Shown: positions 19,428 to 27,396 of the stretch, piece by piece
How the letters are laid out: every line of letters starts with the position of its first letter
Position numbering within the stretch: the stretch's first letter is position 1
Source of the DNA: Rubritalea squalenifaciens DSM 18772
GTDB lineage: Bacteria > Verrucomicrobiota > Verrucomicrobiia > Verrucomicrobiales > Akkermansiaceae
Length of the DNA: 64,000 nucleotides
Direction of reading: 5' to 3'
Assembly: GCF_900141815.1 (NCBI RefSeq)
Contig: NZ_FQYR01000004.1
Location: forward strand, 248,001-312,000
Notes under the pieces: generated by a model
What the model saw: the letters and a program-made list of their open reading frames with translations, nothing else
Told to the model about the DNA's origin: nothing
Database searches by the model: none
Position numbers and translations under genes: made by a program

Positions 19428-20345
19428 ATGAAGAGGCGAGTGATGAGCCTCATGAACTCTCAAAGATATAAAGTTATGAAGATGAAAAACGTAAGACAAT
19501 GGCTCGCCGCAGGTGTGACGGTTGCAAGTGTTGTCGGTGCGGGAAATCTTTTTGCGGAGGATGCCAAAGACAAGCCTGAGAACCGACGTGAAGCCATGCT
19601 CAAGCGCTTCGATAAGGACAGTGACGGGAAACTCTCTGAGGAAGAGAAGGCTGAGCTCCGCAAGGCTAGGCAAGAGAGGTCAGGCGATCGTCCAGAGCGC
19701 AAGCGTGGCTGGAGCCGTGATGGCGATAGTGACCGCCATAAAGCAATGCGCGAAAAGCTCTTGAAAGAGTTTGATAAAGATGGCGATGGGGAGCTCTCCG
19801 ATGAAGAGAAAAAAGCTGCTCGTGAGGCCTGGGCCAAGCGCCGTGAAGACCGCAACAAGCGCGAAGCTGCCGTACATGCTAAGTTTGTTCAGAAATACGA
19901 TACAGACGGAGATGGCAAGCTCTCAGAGCAGGAGAGGAAGTCAGCCCGTGCAGCCATGACCGAAGCTTATGAAGCCTTCAAAGCTGAGATGGTGAAGCTC
20001 TATGATGCAGATGGAGACGGCAAGCTTTCAGAGGATGAGCGTCAGACCGCCCGTGATAAGGAGAAGGAAAAGATGCTCGAGAAGTTTGATAAGGATGGTG
20101 ATGGCGAGCTGAACAAAGAAGAACGTCAGGCTGCCTTTGATGATATGCTGGAGAACCGCCCGTTCCGTATCATGCATCACATGATGAGAAAGCATCATGA
20201 CCATAAGCATGGTCATCGTGGAGAGGGGGGCCCTCGCGGTCAAAAGGGGGATAAGCCTGGCCGTGGTCCAAGAGGTGATGGTCCTCCTGCTGAGAGAAGA
20301 GGCCCGCGTGGACCTGCTCCAGATGAGGTGCCCAAGAATTTTTAA
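19428..20345 (+). CDS. Secreted EF-hand calcium-binding protein
   Basis: 305 residues from ATG 19428, chosen because GAGGAGG lies nine bases upstream. ATGs at 19476/19482 would give a more conventional signal peptide (MKNVRQWLAAGVTVASVVGA...FAED). The mature part has five EF-hand loops of the DxDxDGxLxxxE type: DKDSDGKLSEEE, DKDGDGELSDEE, DTDGDGKLSEQE, DADGDGKLSEDE and DKDGDGELNKEE. The C-terminal ~70 residues are His-rich and then Gly/Pro/Arg-rich (HHDHKHGHRGEGGPRG...). Likely an exported calcium-binding protein; the basic, His-rich tail may also bind metal or nucleic acid. Role unknown. Confidence 0.85.
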   Translation: MKRRVMSLMNSQRYKVMKMKNVRQWLAAGVTVASVVGAGNLFAEDAKDKPENRREAMLKRFDKDSDGKLSEEEKAELRKARQERSGDRPERKRGWSRDGDSDRHKAMREKLLKEFDKDGDGELSDEEKKAAREAWAKRREDRNKREAAVHAKFVQKYDTDGDGKLSEQERKSARAAMTEAYEAFKAEMVKLYDADGDGKLSEDERQTARDKEKEKMLEKFDKDGDGELNKEERQAAFDDMLENRPFRIMHHMMRKHHDHKHGHRGEGGPRGQKGDKPGRGPRGDGPPAERRGPRGPAPDEVPKNF

Positions 20346-20370
20346 CTACAATCAGTAGGTGTGTAAGGAT

Positions 20371-20402
20371 AGACGCCCCCGCTTCGGCGAGGGCGTCTTT
20401 TT
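20371..20402 (+). terminator. Terminator after EF-hand gene
   Basis: Stem AGACGCCC (20371-20378) and GGGCGTCT (20391-20398), with inner pairs around a TTCG loop, ending in T5. Confidence 0.9.
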
Positions 20403-20478
20403 ACGTCTGTAGTCATTTGACGGTTGCGTTTTTAGGCTCGTCACGGAATAAGTGCCTTGCAGACAAAGCAACAGACTG

Positions 20479-22152
20479 ATGAGTACTTCCAAATACCGCA
20501 TTGCCCTTGGCGCCGACCACGGCGGAGTAGAACTGAAAAATGCCATCGTCAGCCACCTTAAGGCTGCCGGTCATGATGTGACCGACTATGGCACTGATTC
20601 CAAGGAGTCAGTAGATTACGCAGATTTTGCCAATGAAGTGGCTATCGAGGTAGGTGCTGGTACGTATGAGTATGGCTTCCTCGTTTGCACTTCTGGTGTC
20701 GGTGTTTGCATGGCTGCAAACCGTTTCCAGGGTGTCCGTGCCGCTAACGTCCGTAACGTCGAAGAGACAGTCATTACCCGTGAGCACAACAACGCGAACA
20801 TCCTCTGCCTCGGCCAGAAGGCGGTGGAAGAGTCCGTCGCTCTCGCTATGGTAGATGCTTTCCTTTCCACCGAATTTGCTGAAGGTCGCCACGTGCCACG
20901 TGTACACAAGGCTTCCGGTAGTGCGATTGCTGTGAGTGATCCAGCAGTGTTAGCTGCAATCGATGCAGAAGGACGCCGTCAGCGTCAGAACATTGAGCTC
21001 ATTGCTTCCGAGAACTTCACCAGCCGCGCCGTCATGGAAGCGCAGGGAAGTCTCCTCACCAACAAGTATGCTGAAGGTTACCCAGGCCGCCGCTGGTACG
21101 GTGGTTGTGAGAACGTGGACGTTGTTGAGCAGATCGCTATCGATCGCTTGAAGGAGCTTTTCGGTGCAGACCACGCCAACGTTCAACCACACAGTGGTTC
21201 TCAGGCAAATACTGCTGTTTATTTCTCCGTTCTGAAGCCAGGCGACAAGATTCTCACTATGGATCTCGCTCACGGTGGTCACTTGACCCACGGTCATAGA
21301 GCCAACTTCTCCGGAAAGTTCTACGAAGTGACTCACTATGGTGTGACTGAAGAAGACGAGACAATCGACTACGATGCTCTCGAAAAAGTCGCTGTTGAAC
21401 TTCAGCCAAAACTCATCACGACTGGTGCGAGTGCTTACCCACGTGTCATCGACTTTGAGCGCATGGGTCAGATCGCCAAGAAAGTAGGTGCATATCTCTT
21501 TGTAGACATGGCGCACATCGCTGGTCTCGTAGCCGCAGGCGTTCACCCGAACCCAGTACCACACGCAGATTTCGTCACTTCCACCACTCACAAGTCCCTC
21601 CGCGGTCCACGTGGTGGCATCATCCTGTGTAAGGAAGAATACGCCAAGAAGATCGACGCGACCGTTTTCCCGGGTATCCAGGGTGGTCCTCTCATGCACG
21701 TGATCGCTGCCAAGGCAGTGTGCTTCGGTGAGGCTCTCAAGGATGACTTCAAGACCTACAGTGAGCAGGTCGTGAAGAACGCCAAAGCCATGGCTGCACG
21801 CCTTGCGTCCCACGGTTACCGCATCGTTTCCGGTGGTACAGATAACCACCTCATGCTCGTTGATCTCCGCCCTGCGGGTATCGACGGGGGCATCGCCCAG
21901 CACGCTCTGGACGAGGCTGGCATTACCGTGAACAAGAACTCCATCCCATTCGACACCGCAGGCCCATTCAAGCCAAGCGGCATCCGTATCGGTACTCCAG
22001 CCGTCACCACACGTGGCATGGACGAGGCTGCGGTCGAAAAAGTGGCTGACCTCATCCACGAGGCTCTTCAGTCTCACGATGACGAAGCCAAGCTTCACGA
22101 AATCCGCGAACGCGTCTTCGAGTTCAACCGCGCCTTCCCACTTCCTCGCTAA
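20479..22152 (+). CDS. Fused ribose-5-phosphate isomerase B / serine hydroxymethyltransferase
   Basis: 557 residues from ATG 20479 (in-frame GTG at 20452 is an alternative). Residues about 1-145 are Rpi[13 protein letters not shown], the active-site Cys/Gly loop [14 protein letters not shown] and [13 protein letters not shown]. After a short linker, residues about 155-557 are a complete Gly[43 protein letters not shown], the PLP-lysine motif [14 protein letters not shown] and [15 protein letters not shown]. There is no stop, start or frameshift at the junction. The first half interconverts ribose- and ribulose-5-phosphate; the second converts serine to glycine with one-carbon transfer to folate. 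Both active sites look intact. Confidence 0.95.
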   Translation: MSTSKYRIALGADHGGVELKNAIVSHLKAAGHDVTDYGTDSKESVDYADFANEVAIEVGAGTYEYGFLVCTSGVGVCMAANRFQGVRAANVRNVEETVITREHNNANILCLGQKAVEESVALAMVDAFLSTEFAEGRHVPRVHKASGSAIAVSDPAVLAAIDAEGRRQRQNIELIASENFTSRAVMEAQGSLLTNKYAEGYPGRRWYGGCENVDVVEQIAIDRLKELFGADHANVQPHSGSQANTAVYFSVLKPGDKILTMDLAHGGHLTHGHRANFSGKFYEVTHYGVTEEDETIDYDALEKVAVELQPKLITTGASAYPRVIDFERMGQIAKKVGAYLFVDMAHIAGLVAAGVHPNPVPHADFVTSTTHKSLRGPRGGIILCKEEYAKKIDATVFPGIQGGPLMHVIAAKAVCFGEALKDDFKTYSEQVVKNAKAMAARLASHGYRIVSGGTDNHLMLVDLRPAGIDGGIAQHALDEAGITVNKNSIPFDTAGPFKPSGIRIGTPAVTTRGMDEAAVEKVADLIHEALQSHDDEAKLHEIRERVFEFNRAFPLPR

Positions 22153-22177
22153 TTGCGAAAGGATAGACTAATCTAGC

Positions 22178-22210
22178 AAAAAGCCAGTGCCGGAAGGTAC
22201 TGGCTTTTTT
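22178..22210 (+). terminator. Terminator after rpiB-glyA
   Basis: 11-bp outer stem AAAAAGCCAGT (22178-22188) and ACTGGCTTTTT (22199-22209), GCCGGAAGGT in the loop region, ending in a T run. Confidence 0.92.
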
Positions 22211-22274
22211 GTGTGTAGCTTTGGCTGAAAATGTTGGTTGTTATATTTCAAAGGAGTAATTTAAAAACATTTCT

Positions 22275-22673
22275 ATGAGTGGTGTAAGCATAGAGATGGA
22301 TGATCTACAGAGTGGTGATTTAGTTACGCGGACAAATGTCTCTCTTGGGGAGTTGAAAGAATGTATCAAAAAATTGGATGGGCAGAGACATAGTATCATG
22401 ACATTGAGAATACTGGGAGCAGAGTGTTATGGGCATATGTGCATAGGGGGAGGGCCAGACCTTTATATAGTTTACTACACAATGAATAATTTGAGTTTTC
22501 ATCAGTTGGTCTCAAGTACTGACAAAGGAGATGACTTTATAACCCTATTTATAGGCGATGAGTCTTATTATCCCGTCAATCATTGTGTGGGTTTTGAGAA
22601 GGCGTGGAAGGCTATCGTCTATTATTTCACGAACCAGTGCATAGATGGTAACTCTCTGTGGATGGAGTGTTGA
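22275..22673 (+). CDS. Imm1-like immunity protein (orphan)
   Basis: 132-residue small soluble protein, AT-richer than its neighbours. The pattern of a beta strand with GHMCIGGGPDLYIVYYT, then ITLFIGDESYYPVNHCVGFEKAWKAIVYYFTNQ and a terminal SLWMEC resembles Imm1-family immunity proteins of polymorphic toxin systems. Those have a GGGxxxYxVxY-like strand, a helix with conserved AxxAxxxF and a final W. No toxin gene is adjacent, so it would be an orphan. AAGGAG occurs 18 bases before the ATG, further than usual. Family assignment is inference. Confidence 0.5.
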   Translation: MSGVSIEMDDLQSGDLVTRTNVSLGELKECIKKLDGQRHSIMTLRILGAECYGHMCIGGGPDLYIVYYTMNNLSFHQLVSSTDKGDDFITLFIGDESYYPVNHCVGFEKAWKAIVYYFTNQCIDGNSLWMEC

Positions 22674-22697
22674 TGAGGCTATGAAGCCTAGGAAACG

Positions 22698-22730
22698 CAA
22701 AAAACGGCCACTCCGCAAAGAGTGACCGTT
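22698..22730 (-). terminator. Terminator after PEP-CTERM gene
   Basis: Stem AACGGCCACTC (22703-22713) and GAGTGACCGTT (22720-22730) with one C-A mismatch; loop CGCAAA. The A run at 22699-22704 gives a T run on the minus strand. It could also stop plus-strand transcripts from the Imm1-like gene. Confidence 0.75.
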
Positions 22731-22765
22731 CTTCGACTTGTGATGAAAATTTGTCAGTCCATAGC

Positions 22766-23386
22766 CTATCTGCGGCGTCTGAGTATGAAAGTGATGGCTC
22801 CGAGACCGATGAGCGCGGTGGAGCTTGGCTCTGGAACGGCGGTGAAGTCGGATACAGTTACGTCATCAAAGCTAGCTCCACCCGATGTGGCTGATTCCAA
22901 GAATAAGCGTACTTTAACATCACCAGTTTGATTGATGGCGATAGATTCACTAGTCCATCCACCCTGAGGGCCACCAGTGATATCAATTGTGCTGACAGTA
23001 TTCCAAGCTTCAGAGCCATTCAGGGCGTCTGTAGTCCACTGGACCAGGAGATTACCTGAACTAGTGGTGAATCGTTCCCAATTGAAATCGATGGTGCCAA
23101 TGCCTGCAGAGCCACTGGGATCCACGGCGATGTATTGGTCGACAGTAGACACGTTTCCGATGACAGCGGATTGGGTGCCTGTGAGGGCTTGTCCGCCCCA
23201 GGCTCCAGCATAGTTACCAGCATCACCAGCGATCCAGCGGGCGCCGTCTGAGGTGGTTACGTCAAAGCCGCCAGTGACGGCGGTGGGAAATCCTTCGCCA
23301 GTTTCAAAGCTGGTAGTGGCTATGATAGCAGCATGGGATGTCAGACATGATGCAGCGAGTGCTGCGAGGGTTAAGGTGAGTTTCAT
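22766..23386 (-). CDS. PEP-CTERM secreted protein
   Basis: 206 residues from ATG 23386 (upstream in-frame GTG at 23419 is less likely). The signal peptide is MKLTLTLAALAASCLTSHA. The mature part is beta-rich and Ser/Thr/Gly/Asn-rich, low in Cys and Lys, with FETGEGFP near the start and VKVRLFLESATSGGASFDDVTV near the end, a jelly-roll-like pattern. It ends with the PEP-CTERM tail VPEPSSTALIGLGAITFILRRRR: motif, hydrophobic helix, Arg cluster. Proteins of this type are sorted by an exosortase and cleaved at the tail for surface attachment or export. No exosortase gene is in the window. Confidence 0.9.
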   Translation of the reverse strand: MKLTLTLAALAASCLTSHAAIIATTSFETGEGFPTAVTGGFDVTTSDGARWIAGDAGNYAGAWGGQALTGTQSAVIGNVSTVDQYIAVDPSGSAGIGTIDFNWERFTTSSGNLLVQWTTDALNGSEAWNTVSTIDITGGPQGGWTSESIAINQTGDVKVRLFLESATSGGASFDDVTVSDFTAVPEPSSTALIGLGAITFILRRRR

Positions 23387-23554
23387 ATTTTTGCGTTTGG
23401 TTAAGTAGGGAAAACTCACGAATCACTTTGCTTGATAAAATGAAGCTGTTGTCTTCCCGAGTACAAACGCAAGCTAGATGAGCACAATGGTGCCATGCAA
23501 ATTGCTCCATGTGGTATACCGAGGTACCAGTTGTGTCTCTCTGGTATCCTGCTC

Positions 23555-24652
23555 TTAACTAGTTTGTGATATGCTTCCTCCCTTGACGAAATCAGGCGTG
23601 ATCAGACGCTGAGAGCCAGATTGAGAATTTGGGTGCGTTAGGTATTCGACGATACTTTTGAAGACGGCTTTTGGGTAGTCGTCAATAGGTATATGATAAC
23701 CAGCCACAGTAGGATTCAAGTAAGTGAGCACCTTGTCGTAGGAGAGGCAGAGAAGTGATAGATTTTCTGGTACTCGGTATCCCATGTTAACAGCAGTGGT
23801 GAATGCTGTGATTATGGCATAAGGGGTGGGAGAGAGTAGAATGGTTGGGGTGTCTTTTGTTTTATTGAGGAGTTGTGTCACCGCTCTAGCAATGGACTCA
23901 GGTGTGTCCTGATGACCAGCCATATGGATATTAGAGTCTGCTAGATTGAGCTTCAAAGTATCAGTGAGTATTTGGATGCCCCGTTTCTCGGGTACGGGGT
24001 GGATAAGCCCAATCTGTGTATGGCCCAGTCTTTGTATGACTGAGGCTGCGTGCACGCCCACGGCAGCTTGATCAATGTCTACACAGGGGAGATTGATGTC
24101 TATCCAAGTGCTGCCGAGCACAATACAGGGAATGTGTTGTTCCTTGAACCACTTCTGGATGGGAAGGCTCGAGTGCTGAAGTAGATAGAGGTCGGCTGGG
24201 TTTTGTTGGATAAATTGGCTGAGGCGAAATGCTGGGCGCTCGATGTGCCGGATATCCAGTGCTCGGTGCATAGGGGTGACACCTATCTTGGAGCAATAGC
24301 TGCTCAATCTACTCTGAAGTAGTCTCTCAGCGCCACCCATGTGATCCAGTGGCAAGGGAGCCATGGTGACAACGTTACTTCCCTGAATGCTGTTTGCAGA
24401 GATGTTGAGTTCAGTGCCGAAAGGTGGTGGGCTGAGGATTTGACGCCTACGGCCATGTTCTGCGCGGCTAATCCAAGCTTCTTTTTCTAGTTGCTCGATA
24501 GCTTTACGCAGAGTGTTGCGACTGATTTGTAGCCTCTTGGCTAGCTCTCTTTCTCCGGGGAGAACTTTCGACAGTCTGCCGTGCTGAATTTCCTCTTTCA
24601 GGGCATCCGCTGCGAGAAGGACTCTATTGTGTTGTGGAGGAAGGGATGGCAT
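23555..24652 (-). CDS. GntR-type transcription regulator with LacI-like sensor domain
   Basis: 365 residues. Residues about 5-75 form a GntR winged helix (LPGERELAKRLQISRNTLRKAIEQLEKEAWI). The remainder resembles a LacI/periplasmic-binding-protein sugar sensor (VDIDQAAVGVHAASVIQRLGHTQIGLI, TILLSPTPYAIITAFTTAVNMGYRVPENLSLLCLSYD, VAGYHIPIDDYPKAVFKSIVEYL). This GntR-LacI combination is known from AraR-type repressors of carbohydrate use. No sugar operon is adjacent, so the target is unclear; the nearest downstream gene in the other direction is a small lipoprotein. Confidence 0.88.
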   Translation of the reverse strand: MPSLPPQHNRVLLAADALKEEIQHGRLSKVLPGERELAKRLQISRNTLRKAIEQLEKEAWISRAEHGRRRQILSPPPFGTELNISANSIQGSNVVTMAPLPLDHMGGAERLLQSRLSSYCSKIGVTPMHRALDIRHIERPAFRLSQFIQQNPADLYLLQHSSLPIQKWFKEQHIPCIVLGSTWIDINLPCVDIDQAAVGVHAASVIQRLGHTQIGLIHPVPEKRGIQILTDTLKLNLADSNIHMAGHQDTPESIARAVTQLLNKTKDTPTILLSPTPYAIITAFTTAVNMGYRVPENLSLLCLSYDKVLTYLNPTVAGYHIPIDDYPKAVFKSIVEYLTHPNSQSGSQRLITPDFVKGGSISQTS

Positions 24653-24759
24653 TTTTGATTTGTATCATAGACGTGGTGGCAAGAGCAAAGTGGAAGGCTG
24701 AATACTCAGGGGGCTCCAGTGTTGCATGTGCTGGTATCGTGGTTACAGTTCCCAAAGTC

Positions 24760-24918
24760 ATGAGACTTTCTTTACTATCTCTTATCTCACTCCTGGCACT
24801 GGTGTCTTGCGATGAGTTCAGTAAATCCGAGCCGAAGCCCGGTGAGGAGGAGCTGGTGACTCCGGAGGAAAAAAAAGCTTTGGAGGAGTATACTGATGGG
24901 TCCTTCAATAAGTCCTGA
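24760..24918 (+). CDS. Small lipoprotein
   Basis: 52-residue lipoprotein, ATG at 24760. Signal MRLSLLSLISLLALVSC with lipobox LVSC, then an acidic mature part of about 35 residues (DEFSKSEPKPGEEELVTPEE and a helix EEKKALEEYTDG). The frame is open further upstream, but this Met is the only start that gives a signal peptide. Function unknown. Confidence 0.65.
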   Translation: MRLSLLSLISLLALVSCDEFSKSEPKPGEEELVTPEEKKALEEYTDGSFNKS

Positions 24919-24947
24919 GAAACCTAGACGTAGCCCAGAGGCTGGCA

Positions 24948-25580
24948 CTAATTTTGGCGTGCAAGCTTCACGCTGAGAATGCATGGAGCTGCGTTGAGCT
25001 CTTTGAGGTAAAGATGCAAGTTGTCACCACGGTTTACCCAAAAACCACTTTGAAGGCCATTGGTGAGTTCGATGGCGGTGACGAAGTTGGCTTTCTTTTG
25101 CTTGAGTATCCAGTCTAAAGCATAGGCGAGTTGCTGACGTGTCATGACGGGTGCATAGCCCAGTATCCAGCGTGATTTACCGTCATGGAGTAGGAAGGTT
25201 CTACGCTCATGAAGAGTCTCATCCAGGCTACCTGTCATGGAGCTGTTGCGGAGGAGGTAGGGGCCGACTTTGATCGATGAGTCAGTCGCGTGATCATGGA
25301 GGCTGATTTTGCCATTGATGACATCAAGGTGAACTCCTTTGGGGTGGCCGTTCTTACCAAGACCTATAGAAACGCCTGCCATTTCTCCGTCCCTGTCCAT
25401 CATGTCTCCTAGCTTCTTGTGGCCATTGCTGATTTTACTTTCCAGACGATTTTCGGAGAAGTGGTAGAGGTTCAGGGTGACAACACGACCTTCAGGATTC
25501 ATGTGGGCGTGTATCGTCTGGTGCTGTGCAGCCAGAGGCAGCAGCAATGCCAGCCAGATCATCTGAATATAACGTACCAT
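24948..25580 (-). CDS. Degenerate phosphodiester glycosidase (NAGPA-like) paralog, secreted
   Basis: 210 residues with signal peptide MVRYIQMIWLALLLPLAAQH. It aligns by eye with the C-terminal two thirds of the upstream gene product: RRTFLLHDGKSRWILGYAPVMTRQQLAYAL here against RSFIAHDGADHWLIGYADACTLEQLSKAI there, and FVTAIELTNGLQSGFWV against ISNAMNLDGGRSSDLWI. The signature NAGFF (upstream ASINAGFFTPEGKP) is replaced by VSIGLGKNGHPKG, and the NLDGGRSS catalytic loop by LTNGLQS. It is therefore probably a non-catalytic relative. It starts 15 bases after the upstream gene, so they are co-transcribed. Confidence 0.75.
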   Translation of the reverse strand: MVRYIQMIWLALLLPLAAQHQTIHAHMNPEGRVVTLNLYHFSENRLESKISNGHKKLGDMMDRDGEMAGVSIGLGKNGHPKGVHLDVINGKISLHDHATDSSIKVGPYLLRNSSMTGSLDETLHERRTFLLHDGKSRWILGYAPVMTRQQLAYALDWILKQKKANFVTAIELTNGLQSGFWVNRGDNLHLYLKELNAAPCILSVKLARQN

Positions 25581-25595
25581 TTGGGAAATTGGGTG

Positions 25596-26384
25596 TCAGG
25601 GGGTAGGTTTGAGTATAAGGAAGTTTCGCACAGGTTTATTGAAAAACGAGCGGAATGTCTTTTCTCCCCCAGGGACTGCTGCGCTGATCCATAAGTCCGA
25701 GGAGCGTCCTCCGTCAAGGTTCATGGCATTTGAAATCTGACATCCGGCAAGTTTCTTGCCAGCAATGGCTTTGGAGAGTTGCTCCAGTGTGCAGGCGTCC
25801 GCGTAGCCTATGAGCCAGTGATCCGCCCCGTCGTGGGCGATGAAGGAGCGCTTGCGTGCGTTTTGCTTGGAGAGGCCCTTCACTGTATGGCCGCCATCAG
25901 ATAGCATAGGGCCGGCCTGGAGGAGATGGTTGGGTGTCAGGTTTTTGGTGAGATTGCTGAGGTGTTTGCGCCGGGCTATGGCGGTGATTTTTTTATTTGT
26001 ATCGATGTAGTAAAATGCAGAACCCAGTGAGGAGGGGTTGTTGTAGCCGCGCTTGGTGCCGTTTTCGATAACGAGTCCTAGGGGTTTGCCCTCTGGGGTG
26101 AAGAAACCTGCATTGATAGAGGCGAGGGCTTGTTTGGCTGTGCCGCAGGATTTGGCATCAGGCCAGAGTGAACCCGGGCCCTTTGGTTGATCGGCGACTT
26201 CGAGATGATATTGGCGACTGTCGAAGCTGATCAGGTGGAGGGTCACGCCTTCGGAGCTGACTTGATGGTATGCAAGGGGAAGGATGGATTGCTTGGGCTT
26301 GGGGTTCGCTTCATCGGCCTTGGTGCAGCTGAGACAAGTCAAGGCGACAAACAAGGTCATGAAAATTTTCGGCACACCATCCAT
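25596..26384 (-). CDS. Phosphodiester glycosidase (NAGPA/DUF2233) family lipoprotein
   Basis: 262 residues. N-terminal lipoprotein signal ending LTCLSC (Cys about residue 20). The domain has the hallmark motifs of phosphodiester alpha-N-acetylglucosaminidase-like proteins: ASINAGFFTPEGKPLGLVIENG, LLQAGPML, RSFIAHDG and NAMNLDGGRSSDLWI. Bacterial members hydrolyse phosphodiester-linked sugars, for example in exopolysaccharide or teichoic-acid-like polymers; the substrate here is not known. First gene of a two-gene operon with the degenerate paralog. Confidence 0.85.
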   Translation of the reverse strand: MDGVPKIFMTLFVALTCLSCTKADEANPKPKQSILPLAYHQVSSEGVTLHLISFDSRQYHLEVADQPKGPGSLWPDAKSCGTAKQALASINAGFFTPEGKPLGLVIENGTKRGYNNPSSLGSAFYYIDTNKKITAIARRKHLSNLTKNLTPNHLLQAGPMLSDGGHTVKGLSKQNARKRSFIAHDGADHWLIGYADACTLEQLSKAIAGKKLAGCQISNAMNLDGGRSSDLWISAAVPGGEKTFRSFFNKPVRNFLILKPTP

Positions 26385-26420
26385 ACGCTTAAGCGCAGGA
26401 TAATCTTGCGTGGTGAATGA

Positions 26421-27341
26421 TCAAGCAGGGAGGCGTGCAGTCCCAAGGAGTGTCTGGAAGTGTGGGGCTTCGTCTTCTCGATCCACGATGGCGGTATCTA
26501 CATCGCAGAAGCCAGCCTGTTCTAGTTTGGTGGCGAGGTCGACTTCGGAGAATCCCAGCCAGACGTCGTGGTAAAGCTCCCGGGCCTGCTCAAACTGGTG
26601 CTGCAGAAGATCCAGGACCACGATGGTGCCACCCGGTTTCAGGATACGGGCGGCTGATACGAGGGCGCGCTCAGGCTTCTGTGCATGGTGGAGGGCCTGG
26701 CTGAAAATTACCAAATCCACTGAGGCATCATCGATGGGAGGGGACTCGATATCTCCCAGGCGGTACTCAAGGTTCGGGAGTTTGTTTTCTTTGGCGAGTT
26801 CTTTACCGAACTCGACCATCTTTTCGGAGTTGTCGATCGCGATGACTTTCTTGGCGCGTTGGGCGAGCAGCTGGGAAAGGGTACCTTCACCCGCACCGAG
26901 ATCGGCCACCGTCTCGTAGTTGAGAATCTTGAGCAGAGCTTCGGAGAGGCCTTTCCAAGAGCGGCCGGGGACATACTGACGGCCAAACTTGCCCGCCAGC
27001 TCGTCAAAATAGGCGCGGGCTCGGTCACGGCGTTTTCGTAGAGTGAGGCGGAGTGCTGCACGGTCGGCAGAAATTTCCGGGATTTCCTCGGCTGCCTGAC
27101 GGGCGACTTGCATCAGGTCTGGAGGGGCGCTTGCAGAGTAGAGGTTGTTCTTGCCGACCCTGCGATCAGTGGCAAGCTGGTTGGTTTTTAGCTGGCCTAG
27201 CTGGGTGGAAATGCGGCTTTGGCCCATGCCGAGAATACTCTGAAGCTCGGCCACGCTAAGCTCTTCCTCATCAATAAGCATGAGGATGCGAAGGCGGGTC
27301 GGATCGGACAGGATTTTTAGCGAATTGAGAATTGACGTCAT
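26421..27341 (-). CDS. ArsR-methyltransferase fusion regulator, SahR-like
   Basis: 306 residues. Residues 1-95 are an ArsR winged helix (LKILSDPTRLRILMLIDEEELSVAELQSILGMGQSRISTQL). Residues about 135-305 are a class I methyltransferase fold with motif I VADLGAGEGTLSQLL, the acidic residue in VIAIDNSEKMVEF, and DLVIFSQALHHAQKPERAL followed by ILKPGGTIVVLDL. SahR proteins have this architecture, sense S-adenosylhomocysteine and control methionine-cycle genes. Here the gene is divergent from metK-ahcY with only 55 bases between, containing a 20-bp palindrome. The role as SAH-sensing regulator of metK-ahcY is inferred from that context. Confidence 0.85.
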   Translation of the reverse strand: MTSILNSLKILSDPTRLRILMLIDEEELSVAELQSILGMGQSRISTQLGQLKTNQLATDRRVGKNNLYSASAPPDLMQVARQAAEEIPEISADRAALRLTLRKRRDRARAYFDELAGKFGRQYVPGRSWKGLSEALLKILNYETVADLGAGEGTLSQLLAQRAKKVIAIDNSEKMVEFGKELAKENKLPNLEYRLGDIESPPIDDASVDLVIFSQALHHAQKPERALVSAARILKPGGTIVVLDLLQHQFEQARELYHDVWLGFSEVDLATKLEQAGFCDVDTAIVDREDEAPHFQTLLGTARLPA

Positions 27342-27362
27342 CTGAAGCTGGTTTATATCAAC

Positions 27363-27382
27363 GCATCAAGATTTGTTGATGC
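27363..27382. promoter_or_regulatory. Palindromic operator between sahR-like gene and metK
   Basis: Perfect 7-bp arms GCATCAA (27363-27369) and TTGATGC (27376-27382) around GATTTG, in the 55-base gap between the divergent ArsR-methyltransferase gene and metK. A further TATCAA half-site lies at 27356-27361. Position and symmetry fit the binding site of the regulator, controlling both directions. Confidence 0.7.
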
Positions 27383-27396
27383 AACTCTAAAATTTT

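Noticed and set aside
22178-22210. Regulatory RNA or riboswitch after the rpiB-glyA gene
   Set aside because: The structure is a simple stem ending in a T run, that is a terminator.
27342-27396. SAM or SAH riboswitch upstream of metK
   Set aside because: Only 55 bases are available and they contain a protein-type palindrome rather than a multi-helix aptamer.
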